A stretch of DNA of 64,000 bases from Halobacteriovoraceae bacterium. GTDB taxonomy: Bacteria > Bdellovibrionota > Bacteriovoracia > Bacteriovoracales > Bacteriovoracaceae. The stretch spans positions 558,001 to 622,000 of the forward strand of contig JACKAJ010000016.1 of assembly GCA_020635135.1 (NCBI GenBank), written 5' to 3'. Shown one piece after another: positions 52,097 to 60,675 of this stretch (positions are counted from its first letter, which is position 1; every line of letters starts with the position of its first letter). The notes under the pieces are model-generated. The model was not told the DNA's origin, made no database searches, and was given only the letters and a program-made list of their open reading frames with translations. A program made the translations under genes and the position numbers.

Positions 52097-52840
52097 TCAA
52101 TGCCAATATTTAGGTTGATCCCCATCATCTCGGTCATCTGAGCCCTTCACAATGCGAATTTCTTTGCGTCTCTTGTCGATTCTCTTCATACGAAGATGCT
52201 GAAAGAAATCTTTAAGAGATCCTCCGCGAGCCCGTAGAGACAAAAACTTTAAATAGAAAAAAGAAAAGGCCATGGCAAAGAGATGGGCCCAAGCACTCTT
52301 CGAGTGAAAAGAAATGAGAGCATTGTAAAAAACTAATGCTCCTAAGAGCATACAAAAATATTTAGCCTTCATGGGAAAAAGAAACATGAAAGTGAGATAG
52401 CGTTCGCTAAAAACTAAAGCATAGCCAATCAAAAGTGCATAACAAAGACCTTGCAAACTTAAAAAGGGATAGCTCGCACTTGCAGACCAAAAAAAACTGG
52501 AGACGATTAGGTAGAAAACTCCCGTCAAAAATACCACTGTTAAGAGATATTTTTGATAAAATCTTTTTCCCCAATAAAGTTCTAACTCTCCCCCGATAAA
52601 CCAAACAATTAAACAATCAAAGACAAAACCTAAAAGTCCTTCTTGAACAAAAGGATAAGTAGCAATTTGATAGATATGCCCGGAAAAAAAAGTACTGGCC
52701 TTGAGAGATAATATTGTTGTGAGATCAATTCCTGCGTAGGCTCGCAATATACCGTTGAGAAGAAAAGTCACTGCAGCAGTGATGACGATAAATTTATTCG
52801 TTTGTGTAAAAGGGGGAACGTTGACTTGAGAATGTTGCAT
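52097..52840 (-). CDS. Rhomboid-like membrane protein, probably inactive
   Basis: 247 residues, about six membrane helices in rhomboid order, ending in a basic cytoplasmic tail. The GxSG nucleophile motif is replaced (PFLSLQGLCYALL), while a His remains in WAHLFAMAFSFFY, so it looks like a pseudo-rhomboid. Four bases separate it from the methylmalonyl-CoA epimerase gene. It may bind rather than cleave membrane proteins. Confidence 0.78.
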   Translation of the reverse strand: MQHSQVNVPPFTQTNKFIVITAAVTFLLNGILRAYAGIDLTTILSLKASTFFSGHIYQIATYPFVQEGLLGFVFDCLIVWFIGGELELYWGKRFYQKYLLTVVFLTGVFYLIVSSFFWSASASYPFLSLQGLCYALLIGYALVFSERYLTFMFLFPMKAKYFCMLLGALVFYNALISFHSKSAWAHLFAMAFSFFYLKFLSLRARGGSLKDFFQHLRMKRIDKRRKEIRIVKGSDDRDDGDQPKYWH

Positions 52841-52843
52841 TCT

Positions 52844-53263
52844 CTAATTGGACTCTAACTTTTGCGAAATTTCAATAAGACATCCGTGTGCGGATTTTGG
52901 ATGCATAAAGTTAACAAGGCAGTTATGGGCTCCGACAAAGGGTTTATCGTATATGAAGCGATAACCTTTTTTCTCAAGCTCTTTTTGCATTTCAATGACA
53001 TTTTCTACTCGAAAGCAAAGGTGATGAATTCCCTCTCCTTTTTTTTCAATAAACTTTGCAATTGTGCTGTCGTTGGATATCGGCTCTAGCAGTTCAATTT
53101 TCGCTTTTTCGTCAATTTTTCCAAAAGCTGTTTTTACTTTTTGTGATTCAACAATCTCGAATTCAGATTCAAATTCAATTCCTAAATCCTGAAAGGCTTC
53201 CATCGAGTCTTCGAGACTTTTAACTGCAATGGCAATGTGATCGAGATAGGTTTTTTTACTCAT
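52844..53263 (-). CDS. mce: Methylmalonyl-CoA epimerase
   Basis: 139 residues of the glyoxalase/VOC fold. LDHIAIAVKSLEDSMEAF, GIHHLCFRV, FMHPKSAHGCLIEI match the family including metal ligands His, His and Glu. It interconverts (R)- and (S)-methylmalonyl-CoA in propionate/odd-chain and branched amino acid breakdown. The mutase is not in the window. Confidence 0.93.
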   Translation of the reverse strand: MSKKTYLDHIAIAVKSLEDSMEAFQDLGIEFESEFEIVESQKVKTAFGKIDEKAKIELLEPISNDSTIAKFIEKKGEGIHHLCFRVENVIEMQKELEKKGYRFIYDKPFVGAHNCLVNFMHPKSAHGCLIEISQKLESN

Positions 53264-53274
53264 ATACTTATGCT

Positions 53275-55050
53275 TTAAGGATTTATTCTCTCATAGTTGG
53301 TATCAAAGAAGGAACAATCAATGGCTTCCAAGCAACTTTCACCGGTTGGTTCAAAAGCTGGGTCGCGAGGAGTTCCTTCATCTGGTAAATTACAAGTTGA
53401 TCCTTCACAAATACCATGAACTCCATTTTCTAGTCTATAACCGACTTCTGAACAAAGATTGGACCCAGCGGTATAACCAGGATCACGGCATATAAAATAG
53501 CGATCACGGGTGTAAACTTCGCACCACTGACTAGCCACACAAGTCTCACCAACAGCCTTAGAACAATAGATAGGAGGATCTACGAGAGTATTGTGTTCTT
53601 GGCATCTCCCGGACTTACAACATAAGCTCGCACACTGAAAATCAGAGGTACAGGTTGCATTGACACCTTTCATATTACTTTCTTGTCCATCATTGAGACA
53701 CTGAGAAATCAAATTATCGGACCAGCATCTGCCATTGAAACAACATTCACTATTTCCACATGCCGAGTTTGAACTACAGGTTCTAAATCCAGTATTTAAA
53801 ACATTTTTATTATTATCAAGCACTGCCGATTTTACAAGTTGCAGCTTAACAGACTTCGATTCATCATTGACTCTCGTTGAAGTCACCAATTTTTCTGATC
53901 CATTTTCCATATAAAAAATTTCAATGACAGAAGTGATGTTACAAGAACCAATATGTTCATTTGATGAATTTTTTGTGCTCACGCGATTATTACAACCGTC
54001 CATATAATGTGTTTTCCCTTCAGCATCGCGAGTACTCATCACAACCTTTTTAGCAAAAGGATTTTCGTGTCCGACATACTCAACACCATCTTTAATCTCC
54101 ATTTTTCCAAAACGAGGAAAGAGATAAGATTGATAACCAACCTCTGCGAGATTCGAGTTATTGAGCAGTTTAGCTGCGAAGAGACCTTTCTCTCCAAAGA
54201 GGGCATCAGAACTTATTTGCCAGTTGTTTTTTTCTTTAGGTCGATAAGGGCCATCGTAACGATAATCCTTTCCACCGATCAACAAAGTGCCCTTGTAAGA
54301 AACACTTAGAGGAGTGTTATTGGCATTATAATCTTGAGCATTGGAATCATTAAGACACTTCACCAAATGTTTATTTGCAGAATCTTCAAAATAAGTTCCA
54401 CCTTCCAAGGCCACTTGAGCTTCCGTTGGAATTAAGGTTAGTCCTGTCCCAAGTTCAGTTAACCCTTGGTCTTCAATTTTTGCATAAGCATACAAACATT
54501 GATCATCTGAACCTGAACAACTCGATCCATTTGAAGTCGGATCATCGGAAAGTTTTAACCCGCGACAATATAACTTTGTATTGCGATTGTCCGAAGCAAT
54601 TTCAACACTATTACTTCCTTGATTGTATTGGTTGTAATCAAAGAGATCATAACCTAGAGGTGTTCCGATAAATTCGCGGTTTCTCAAATCCAAAACGAGA
54701 ACGTAGACACCCGACATGCTGGTCAAGCCTGGCCCCGTTCCAATGATGGCGGGAACCACCACTTCATCGCTATCATTGACACCAAATTTAAAGCGAGCGT
54801 AGAGAAGTTTGTCCGTTAATTTTTCAATATTGGAGATAACCAGATACAATTCCCCATTATAATTTTTAGGAATAGTAAGCTTTTCCGTGTGATTACCTGT
54901 CGCCGGATCGATAAAGTGTTGAATACCATGCATGGAGCCTGCATGAAGCCCGTCACTGGATTCTACATAGCTAGAAGTACTTCGAGAACTCGAACCGAAG
55001 TCGCAAGCTGCTAAAATCAATAAAGAAGTTAAAACCGCAAATACTTTCAT
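53275..55050 (-). CDS. Large Cys-rich lipoprotein, unknown
   Basis: 591 residues. Lipobox LAAC near residue 16; beta-rich N-terminal half; from about residue 425 a dense Cys region (CSSNSACGNSECCFNGRCWS, CTSDFQCASLCCKSGRC) like small knottin-type disulfide modules, repeated at least twice, then further Cys pairs. No catalytic motif seen. Such proteins are typical surface lipoproteins of Bdellovibrio-type predators; function unknown. Confidence 0.82.
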   Translation of the reverse strand: MKVFAVLTSLLILAACDFGSSSRSTSSYVESSDGLHAGSMHGIQHFIDPATGNHTEKLTIPKNYNGELYLVISNIEKLTDKLLYARFKFGVNDSDEVVVPAIIGTGPGLTSMSGVYVLVLDLRNREFIGTPLGYDLFDYNQYNQGSNSVEIASDNRNTKLYCRGLKLSDDPTSNGSSCSGSDDQCLYAYAKIEDQGLTELGTGLTLIPTEAQVALEGGTYFEDSANKHLVKCLNDSNAQDYNANNTPLSVSYKGTLLIGGKDYRYDGPYRPKEKNNWQISSDALFGEKGLFAAKLLNNSNLAEVGYQSYLFPRFGKMEIKDGVEYVGHENPFAKKVVMSTRDAEGKTHYMDGCNNRVSTKNSSNEHIGSCNITSVIEIFYMENGSEKLVTSTRVNDESKSVKLQLVKSAVLDNNKNVLNTGFRTCSSNSACGNSECCFNGRCWSDNLISQCLNDGQESNMKGVNATCTSDFQCASLCCKSGRCQEHNTLVDPPIYCSKAVGETCVASQWCEVYTRDRYFICRDPGYTAGSNLCSEVGYRLENGVHGICEGSTCNLPDEGTPRDPAFEPTGESCLEAIDCSFFDTNYERINP

Positions 55051-55325
55051 ATACCTTATATTCTATAACGGTTTTTCTCATGCCTTACTTTAGGGGTCTT
55101 CTTTTCTAAATGAGCGTGATTTCGGGTATTTGGGCCTACAAGAAAGCTTGGCAATCTTTTATGGTCGTCCACACTTTTGGGACCTATCCCATTCGAAAAT
55201 CAGACCAATACTAAGGCGTGTTCTCATTTCAAATTCATTTCTAAAAAAGTTTTAAAGTCATTTGGTATTTTAAAGAGGCTTTCTAGATAATTCCTGGAAA
55301 ACTGCTTAAGAATTTAAGGAGTTTT

Positions 55326-55404
55326 CCCAAGGATAAAAAGCACCCCCATCCTTTTTTTCTGCAAAAGGGTGCTGTGGGCACTAAGGCCCAGTCCTTGGGT
55401 TTTT
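55326..55404 (+). ncRNA. Candidate structured small RNA with terminator
   Basis: Nested stems: outer CCCAAGGA (55326-55333) with TCCTTGGG (55392-55399), inner AGCACCC (55339-55345) with GGGTGCT (55367-55373), followed by TTTTT. A possible promoter (TTGGTA 55262-55267, 18-bp spacer, GATAAT 55286-55291) would start an RNA of about 110 nt. The surrounding 55051-55468 has no gene. No known RNA family is recognised. Confidence 0.45.
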
Positions 55405-55468
55405 CTTATTTTATCAAAATCACTTTGATTTGCAAGATGGTAGCTTTTTATTTATGGTGCCTATTTAT

Positions 55469-55534
55469 GGTAGCAGCAGACTTTTTGTCTCTCAATGCAC
55501 TATACGCTCAGTCAGTAAAAAGTCTACTAGCACC
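55469..55534. repeat. Palindromic repeat family, copy C
   Basis: Arms GGTAGCAGCAGACTTTTTG and the complement of TAAAAAGTCTACTAGCACC, with centre CAATGCACTATACGC related to the centre of copies A and B. More diverged than those two. It lies 15 bp beyond the stop of a minus-strand secreted-protein gene, outside the island. Confidence 0.6.
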
Positions 55535-55548
55535 TTCTATCTTCTAAC

Positions 55549-55926
55549 CTAAATTTTCGAGCAAACTAAACCAATATATTTATCATTGGTTAAATCAGTT
55601 GACTCTGAACTTATTATATCTGAACCAATATTTCCTGATGCTGCTACTTCAACTTCTTCACTAGCATAGAAAATTTTCGCATTTACAATCAGTGTATTCT
55701 TATAATAATTCTCCAAGAGGGTACTTCCATCAGTTAAACTGAAAGAAGCCTTCCCACTAGGGTGGCTTACCTTAACATTATGTCCGACTTCAACTTGAAC
55801 TCCTGCTGCTTCATTAATAATTCCATTTTCTCTAACGGAAACCCTACATTTGTAAATGTCTGCTGCAAATAACTCACTTCCGAAAATCAATGTGAATAAA
55901 CACACTAATAAACCTGTTTTCTTCAT
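55549..55926 (-). CDS. Small secreted protein, unknown
   Basis: 125 residues from the ATG at 55926, six bases after AGGAGG. Signal peptide ending near ELFAA; two Cys (YKCRVS and LVCSKI) at the ends of the mature chain, likely a disulfide. Beta-rich. No family recognised. The palindromic repeat copy C follows its stop codon. Confidence 0.72.
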   Translation of the reverse strand: MKKTGLLVCLFTLIFGSELFAADIYKCRVSVRENGIINEAAGVQVEVGHNVKVSHPSGKASFSLTDGSTLLENYYKNTLIVNAKIFYASEEVEVAASGNIGSDIISSESTDLTNDKYIGLVCSKI

Positions 55927-56096
55927 TCTAGACCTCCTGATTAAAATCTTTTTGTAGAAAGCCAGTATACCCCCCCCCTCCTTAAGCGCAAACACTCCTA
56001 AAAAATTTACAGGGTTTAAAAGAGCCTTTGACAGCACTCACTATTTTTTGCTAAACGCTTAGTATTATTTGAAAAATTCTCAAAATTTGGGGACCA

Positions 56097-56462
56097 ATGA
56101 AGTTATCAAAATGGCTTATTTTTCTAGTCGCGGGATGCTTGGCCAATACTCTTTTGGCAGGCGAGAGCTGTCAACGCGAAATTCGCGATCTCGAAAAGCA
56201 AATTGCAGCCGTCTCTCGTGCCGGAGATAGTCTCTACGATTTTTTAAAACAAATTCAATCTACCTCTATCGAATCCATGAATTGGCTCGATAGTATTCAA
56301 GGTAAGGTGGCAGGGCCAAATATTGGGACGACACTCCTTGGAACACAAGTTGATGATCTCGATGAAAGCAGTAAAACTATTAAAGCTGAGCTCAATGATA
56401 CTGAAATTCTGATCAAAGATAAACTTAGTCTCTTGATTGAGTGCTTTGAAACTAAACTATAA
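56097..56462 (+). CDS. Small secreted helical protein
   Basis: 121 residues. Signal peptide ending near LLAGE; helical mature part with a short coiled coil (CQREIRDLEKQIAAVSRAG) and two Cys at the ends (ESCQR, IECFE). Preceded by GGGGA. Unknown family. Confidence 0.7.
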   Translation: MKLSKWLIFLVAGCLANTLLAGESCQREIRDLEKQIAAVSRAGDSLYDFLKQIQSTSIESMNWLDSIQGKVAGPNIGTTLLGTQVDDLDESSKTIKAELNDTEILIKDKLSLLIECFETKL

Positions 56463-56520
56463 AGAAACATCCCTTTAGATCTTTTTTAATAAGCAAGTCA
56501 TTTTTTTAGTGTTTTACTTT

Positions 56521-56644
56521 CTGAGTTTGGAGAAACGAGAGATTCGAGGAATTGTGAAGTCGAAATGACGAGGCTGACTTCCTGTCAGTCGCAGTCAGAG
56601 CTACTTTACAATGACGAAGAAGATCGACGTTTATCTAAACTCAG
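56521..56644. repeat. 124-bp imperfect palindrome
   Basis: Arms of 17 bp (CTGAGTTTGGAGAAACG and the complement of CGTTTATCTAAACTCAG) match except for two G-U-type positions; inner stems such as TTGTGAAGT/ACTTTACAA continue the structure. Lies between two plus-strand genes, just before the DASS promoter. Could be a small mobile palindrome, an RNA or an attenuator-like element. Confidence 0.5.
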
Positions 56645-56688
56645 AATAATTTACTTTATCCTTTCCTGCTTAGTATAATAATTCCTAC

Positions 56689-58143
56689 ATGATATTGATA
56701 AAAAGACTCTCGAAGTTTACGCTTTATTTCTGGCCACTATTTGCTCTAATGGGCATCATCAACGCCTCTTTTTTACATTCGACACTTGGACTTAATGAAG
56801 AAGCTATCAAAGTCTTAAGTATAGCCATGTGGATGATTGCTTGGTGGATATCTGATGCCATTCCCATGGGAATTGTGGCTTTTTTTCCACTGCTCTTTTT
56901 TCCCATACTTAAAATTATCCCTCTCAAAGAAATTGCTTCGTTTTACGCCCACCCGATCATTTACCTCTTTATGGGAGGATTTATGATGGCCATTGCCCTA
57001 GAAAAAACACTCCTCAGCAAAAGAATCGCTCTCAATATTTTAAAATTGACTGGGTCTTCAGTGAAAGGGGTTGTCAAAGGCTTTATCATTGCCACTGCAC
57101 TACTTAGTATGTGGATTAGTAACACCGCTACAACCGTAATGATGATTCCCATTGCCGAATCAGTTTATCAGTTCATCAGGGAAAATTCGCGAGCTGAAGA
57201 AAAACACTACCACGCTTTTGCAACTTCGCTCTTTCTTTGCATCGCCTACGCTGCCAATATTGGAGGGATTGCGACTCCAATTGGAACTCCCCCTAATGTT
57301 GTGTTACTCGGGCTTCTCGATAGCTTTTCATTAAAAATTGAATTCATCCAATGGGTTATCATTGCTAGTCCTGTCGCCCTCTGCGTCCTCTATTTAATGT
57401 ACCAGCTCATCAACAAGTTTCTCTTTCCTTACCAAATTGAAATTCATAATGAGCTCACCGAACATATCCAAGAAAAACTCACTGAATTGGGGCCTCTCAA
57501 TCGCGAGCAAAAACTCACTCTCAGCATTTTTGCAGTCACTTGCCTTGCTTGGATATTCAAATCTCCTCTTAATTATCTTTTAGGGGCTCAGTATTTAGAT
57601 GACTCACTAACGGCGATGATTGGAGGCTGTTTGATGTTTGCCATTCCCGTGAGTTTAAGCGAGAAAAAGTATATTCTCGATAAATATGATATTCGTAAAA
57701 TTCCCTGGGAAATAGTCATTCTTTTTGGAGGCGGCCTTTCACTGGCTCATGGGATGAGCCAAACCGGAATCGTTCACCTGATCACTGATGCGCTCAATAG
57801 TTTTGGATTTGAAAGCCTCTTCATCATTACAGCTCTTCTTACCACCACTTCACTATTTCTCACAGAAGTGATGAGTAATGTGGCGCTTTGTAATATTGCC
57901 CTGCCAGTGATTTTAGCTTATGGGCAAACTTTAGCGATCAATCCCTTGCTTTTTGGAATTCCCGTCACGATTGCTTCAAGCTTTGCTTTTTCGATGCCAA
58001 TCTCGACCCCACCTAATGCCATTGTATTCTCGAGTGGAAAGATATTGATGAAAGACATGTTTCGTGCGGGAATAATACTTAACATTCTTTCCATCATCAC
58101 TATTATGTCGGTAGGGTGGCTGTCTTTAAAGTTCTTTATTTAA
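56689..58143 (+). CDS. SLC13/DASS-family sodium-coupled anion transporter
   Basis: 484 residues, about 11-12 membrane helices. The two sodium-site motifs are present: SNTATTVMM and SNVALCNI, plus GTPPN and STPPNAI. Members import di/tricarboxylates, sulfate or phosphate; the substrate cannot be decided. TATAAT at 56674-56679 ends nine bases before the ATG and no ribosome-binding site is present, implying a very short leader. Ends eight bases into the convergent DUF2608 gene. Confidence 0.9.
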   Translation: MILIKRLSKFTLYFWPLFALMGIINASFLHSTLGLNEEAIKVLSIAMWMIAWWISDAIPMGIVAFFPLLFFPILKIIPLKEIASFYAHPIIYLFMGGFMMAIALEKTLLSKRIALNILKLTGSSVKGVVKGFIIATALLSMWISNTATTVMMIPIAESVYQFIRENSRAEEKHYHAFATSLFLCIAYAANIGGIATPIGTPPNVVLLGLLDSFSLKIEFIQWVIIASPVALCVLYLMYQLINKFLFPYQIEIHNELTEHIQEKLTELGPLNREQKLTLSIFAVTCLAWIFKSPLNYLLGAQYLDDSLTAMIGGCLMFAIPVSLSEKKYILDKYDIRKIPWEIVILFGGGLSLAHGMSQTGIVHLITDALNSFGFESLFIITALLTTTSLFLTEVMSNVALCNIALPVILAYGQTLAINPLLFGIPVTIASSFAFSMPISTPPNAIVFSSGKILMKDMFRAGIILNILSIITIMSVGWLSLKFFI

Positions 58144-59032
58144 AAAGTTTGTTGGATTTAACCCAATCCACGTGAACTTTTGTTTTATCACTTTTATCGA
58201 ATGCCTCCACTTTAGGATCTTCATGTGTGTAGTGAAAAGAAACGACTTCAATATTAGAATTTCGAAAGGTATCGAGAACTCTTTGCGTGTGTTTTTTCTT
58301 GTCATCCACAAAGGCGATGGCCTTTGGTTGCCAGCCAATCTCTTTAAGAAGTATTTTGAGCATAGCACCTTTGTGTTGTCCTGCTGTATAAAAGACCCCA
58401 TCTAAATATTGAACGTCTCTAGCCTTTTTATCGAGTTTAAAATTTTTCACTTCTTCTTGAGAAAATCCATAAACCTTTGCCACTGAATCTTTGTTATATG
58501 CAGGTGCTGGACGATAGTATTTTTTAACGACTGGCCAAGAGTTTATTGAAAAGTCATAACCATTTCTCATCAACTCTCGAATTGTTTGATAGCTAAAATC
58601 ATGGCCCCTCGAGGTGAGTGCGATCACTTTATGACCGTGGCGTTGCATTCCTTCAATCATTCTGGGAGTCATCTTTTCTGTATAAGTCATGGGATAGAGA
58701 TAGTAGAGATCCCCTTGAGCTTCGAGCAAACCAGGGAAATCACTGGCCACTAAGTACGCACTATCATTTCGTGAACGATCAAACAAAAGTTTCTCTTGCC
58801 AGGAAAACCATTGATCTGATCCCAAGGGGTGGTTCATTGCAAGGACAGTATTATCAATGTCAAAGACAACGAGAACATTTTCTGTTCCAAACGAATCTTC
58901 CATCTTCCAAATGATATTTTCAACTTCAGACATGGAGTTTGTTTCATAAACTTTTCCAAGGACAACTTGCAAATCACTTTCTTTAAAAGCTGAACAACTA
59001 AAGACTAAAAATAAGAATAATAAATATTTCAT
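58136..59032 (-). CDS. DUF2608 HAD-like lipoprotein
   Basis: 298 residues from the ATG after AAGGGGA. Lipobox VFSC; HAD motif I FDIDNTVL, motif II LTSRGHD and acidic motif IAFVDDKKKHTQ. DUF2608 proteins are HAD-superfamily, mostly from intracellular and predatory bacteria; phosphatase activity is probable but the substrate unknown. Ten bases downstream of the kinase-like gene's stop. Confidence 0.85.
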   Translation of the reverse strand: MKYLLFLFLVFSCSAFKESDLQVVLGKVYETNSMSEVENIIWKMEDSFGTENVLVVFDIDNTVLAMNHPLGSDQWFSWQEKLLFDRSRNDSAYLVASDFPGLLEAQGDLYYLYPMTYTEKMTPRMIEGMQRHGHKVIALTSRGHDFSYQTIRELMRNGYDFSINSWPVVKKYYRPAPAYNKDSVAKVYGFSQEEVKNFKLDKKARDVQYLDGVFYTAGQHKGAMLKILLKEIGWQPKAIAFVDDKKKHTQRVLDTFRNSNIEVVSFHYTHEDPKVEAFDKSDKTKVHVDWVKSNKLFK

Positions 59033-59042
59033 TGGAATCCCC

Positions 59043-60032
59043 TTATATTTCACCATCTAAAACCATAGTTCTCGCATGATCAAGCAATTCAGTTCTTTCT
59101 TTCAAATCATATTCAAGTGGCAATTGGGCCACACCCAATAGTCTTCTCATAACTTCAACTCCGGCAAACTGAATTGCTATTTGTTTATCACAAATAGTGA
59201 AATCATAATTTGTAATAAAACATTCTAGGGCTGAAGTGGATTGTTGACTTAAAATGAGATGGGCCAGCATGACTCCCACATCGAATTCTGCTAATCCTTG
59301 AAATCCAAATTCAGGATCAATGACAAAAATTCCTTTATCAGTTTTTATCCAACTATTGGGATAGTAATCTCCATGCACGAGTCGATTCCCGGCAGCCAAA
59401 TAAAGTCCTCCAAGTTCGTGAACTCGATGGGTAAATGGCATATCTTTCTTCAATTTGCTCGCCACCGCATCTAAACCGTGAACAATATTGTCGAGATCGA
59501 TTTCAGGGTTTCGGCGCAAGGGAATATCAAAGATATGCTCATGATTTAATAGTCGCATTGGGCGATTGTAAAACTCTTCACTTTCAGGAAGTTTAGTTTT
59601 GTGAAGTTCCACCAAAATGGAAGTTACTTTTTCCAGATCTTTGAGGTCTATTTCTCTTTCTCGAGCATAGAGGAATGAATAATCACTGGCATACCCTAAA
59701 TCTTCCATTACGAGTATATAGCGTTCCAAATCAAAGCAATACATTTTGGGAACACTTGATAAAAGATTAGGATTATTTTGAGTCAAAGTATAAAAGAAAT
59801 ACTCTTCTTTCAAACGCTCAATAGGAGCTGGTATTTGTGGGTATTTTTCACAATAAGGACTCGATTGTTTAATAATAAAATTTTTAACCTCTGTCTGCGC
59901 TCTCATGGTGCAATTCATATTCCCTGCACCAGCAATTTCAAATTTATTCACATGAGTATACTCTTCGACTAAATTTTTAGATCTCAAAAAGCGAGTGGCA
60001 TCCTCAGTGTTCCAATCACGTACCGACTTCAC
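59043..60032 (-). CDS. APH-fold kinase (methylthioribose kinase/aminoglycoside phosphotransferase-like)
   Basis: 329 residues. APH/MtnK fold: IAGAGNMNCTMRA (nucleotide loop), FIIKQSSPYCEKY, catalytic VHGDYYPNSW and metal-binding VIDPEFGFQGLAEFDVGVML, which is closer to 5-methylthioribose kinase than to antibiotic kinases. Probable small-molecule kinase; substrate unresolved. Between the short asparaginase and DUF2608 genes. Confidence 0.8.
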   Translation of the reverse strand: MKSVRDWNTEDATRFLRSKNLVEEYTHVNKFEIAGAGNMNCTMRAQTEVKNFIIKQSSPYCEKYPQIPAPIERLKEEYFFYTLTQNNPNLLSSVPKMYCFDLERYILVMEDLGYASDYSFLYAREREIDLKDLEKVTSILVELHKTKLPESEEFYNRPMRLLNHEHIFDIPLRRNPEIDLDNIVHGLDAVASKLKKDMPFTHRVHELGGLYLAAGNRLVHGDYYPNSWIKTDKGIFVIDPEFGFQGLAEFDVGVMLAHLILSQQSTSALECFITNYDFTICDKQIAIQFAGVEVMRRLLGVAQLPLEYDLKERTELLDHARTMVLDGEI

Positions 60033-60041
60033 ATTTTCTCC

Positions 60042-60602
60042 TTATAATTTTTTTTCAAAGGTTCTTTTCTCTCTATTTTTCTGAAGCATTGGGGGAATGA
60101 AAACCTGCCCATGAAAACTCAAATAAAACCCGGGCTCTAAAAGTTGAGAAGCCTGTATGGCCTCAACCACATTTTGAAAAGCATCGGAATCAACAAAGCC
60201 TAGCGGAGTCATGGAACCAGTAAAGACCACTGGAACAGAAATTTTCTTTTTAGCTTGCTGCTCTTGCTCGTAACAATACTGCAAAGTTTGATCAACCGTA
60301 TCTGTTCCGTGCAATATGACCATTGAAGCATCTTCACTTTCGTGATCTTTTATAACTTGGTAGATAATTTTCCGATCGTGGTCTGTTATATGTAGAGAGT
60401 CTTTGGCCATAACAGCCTTGATTTGAAAATCTAAATAGGGATAGCGCATGCGATCAATAATTTTTTCCTTGATAACCGTTTCACGATTTTCAAGCGAGCC
60501 ACTATTTTCATCATAAATCTTCTCAATCGTTCCCCCTGTTGAAAATAATAGGAGTTTTTTCTTCTGATTTTTAAAATTCTTATAATTTGTGTAAAAGTTC
60601 AC
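60042..60602 (-). CDS. Asparaginase N-terminal-domain protein
   Basis: 186 residues from GTG 60602, seven bases after AAGGGG. LLFSTGGTIEK (nucleophile Thr), HGTDTVDQTLQY (Thr/Asp pair) and FTGSMTPLGF are the asparaginase motifs, but the C-terminal domain is missing: usual length is about 330. Stand-alone N-domains occur in some genomes; whether it hydrolyses asparagine is unknown. Divergent from htpG. Confidence 0.82.
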   Translation of the reverse strand: MNFYTNYKNFKNQKKKLLLFSTGGTIEKIYDENSGSLENRETVIKEKIIDRMRYPYLDFQIKAVMAKDSLHITDHDRKIIYQVIKDHESEDASMVILHGTDTVDQTLQYCYEQEQQAKKKISVPVVFTGSMTPLGFVDSDAFQNVVEAIQASQLLEPGFYLSFHGQVFIPPMLQKNREKRTFEKKL

Positions 60603-60613
60603 CCCGTGACCCC

Positions 60614-60641
60614 TTGACTCTCTAAATTTGGGCATCATATT
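60614..60641 (+). promoter_or_regulatory. Candidate htpG promoter
   Basis: TTGACT (60614-60619), 16-bp spacer, CATATT (60636-60641), about 34 bp before the htpG ATG. The -35 lies near the start of the divergent asparaginase-like gene. No CIRCE or sigma-32 box was recognised. Confidence 0.4.
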
Positions 60642-60675
60642 AAGAACTGAACCATATTATAAAGGAGACTTCAAC

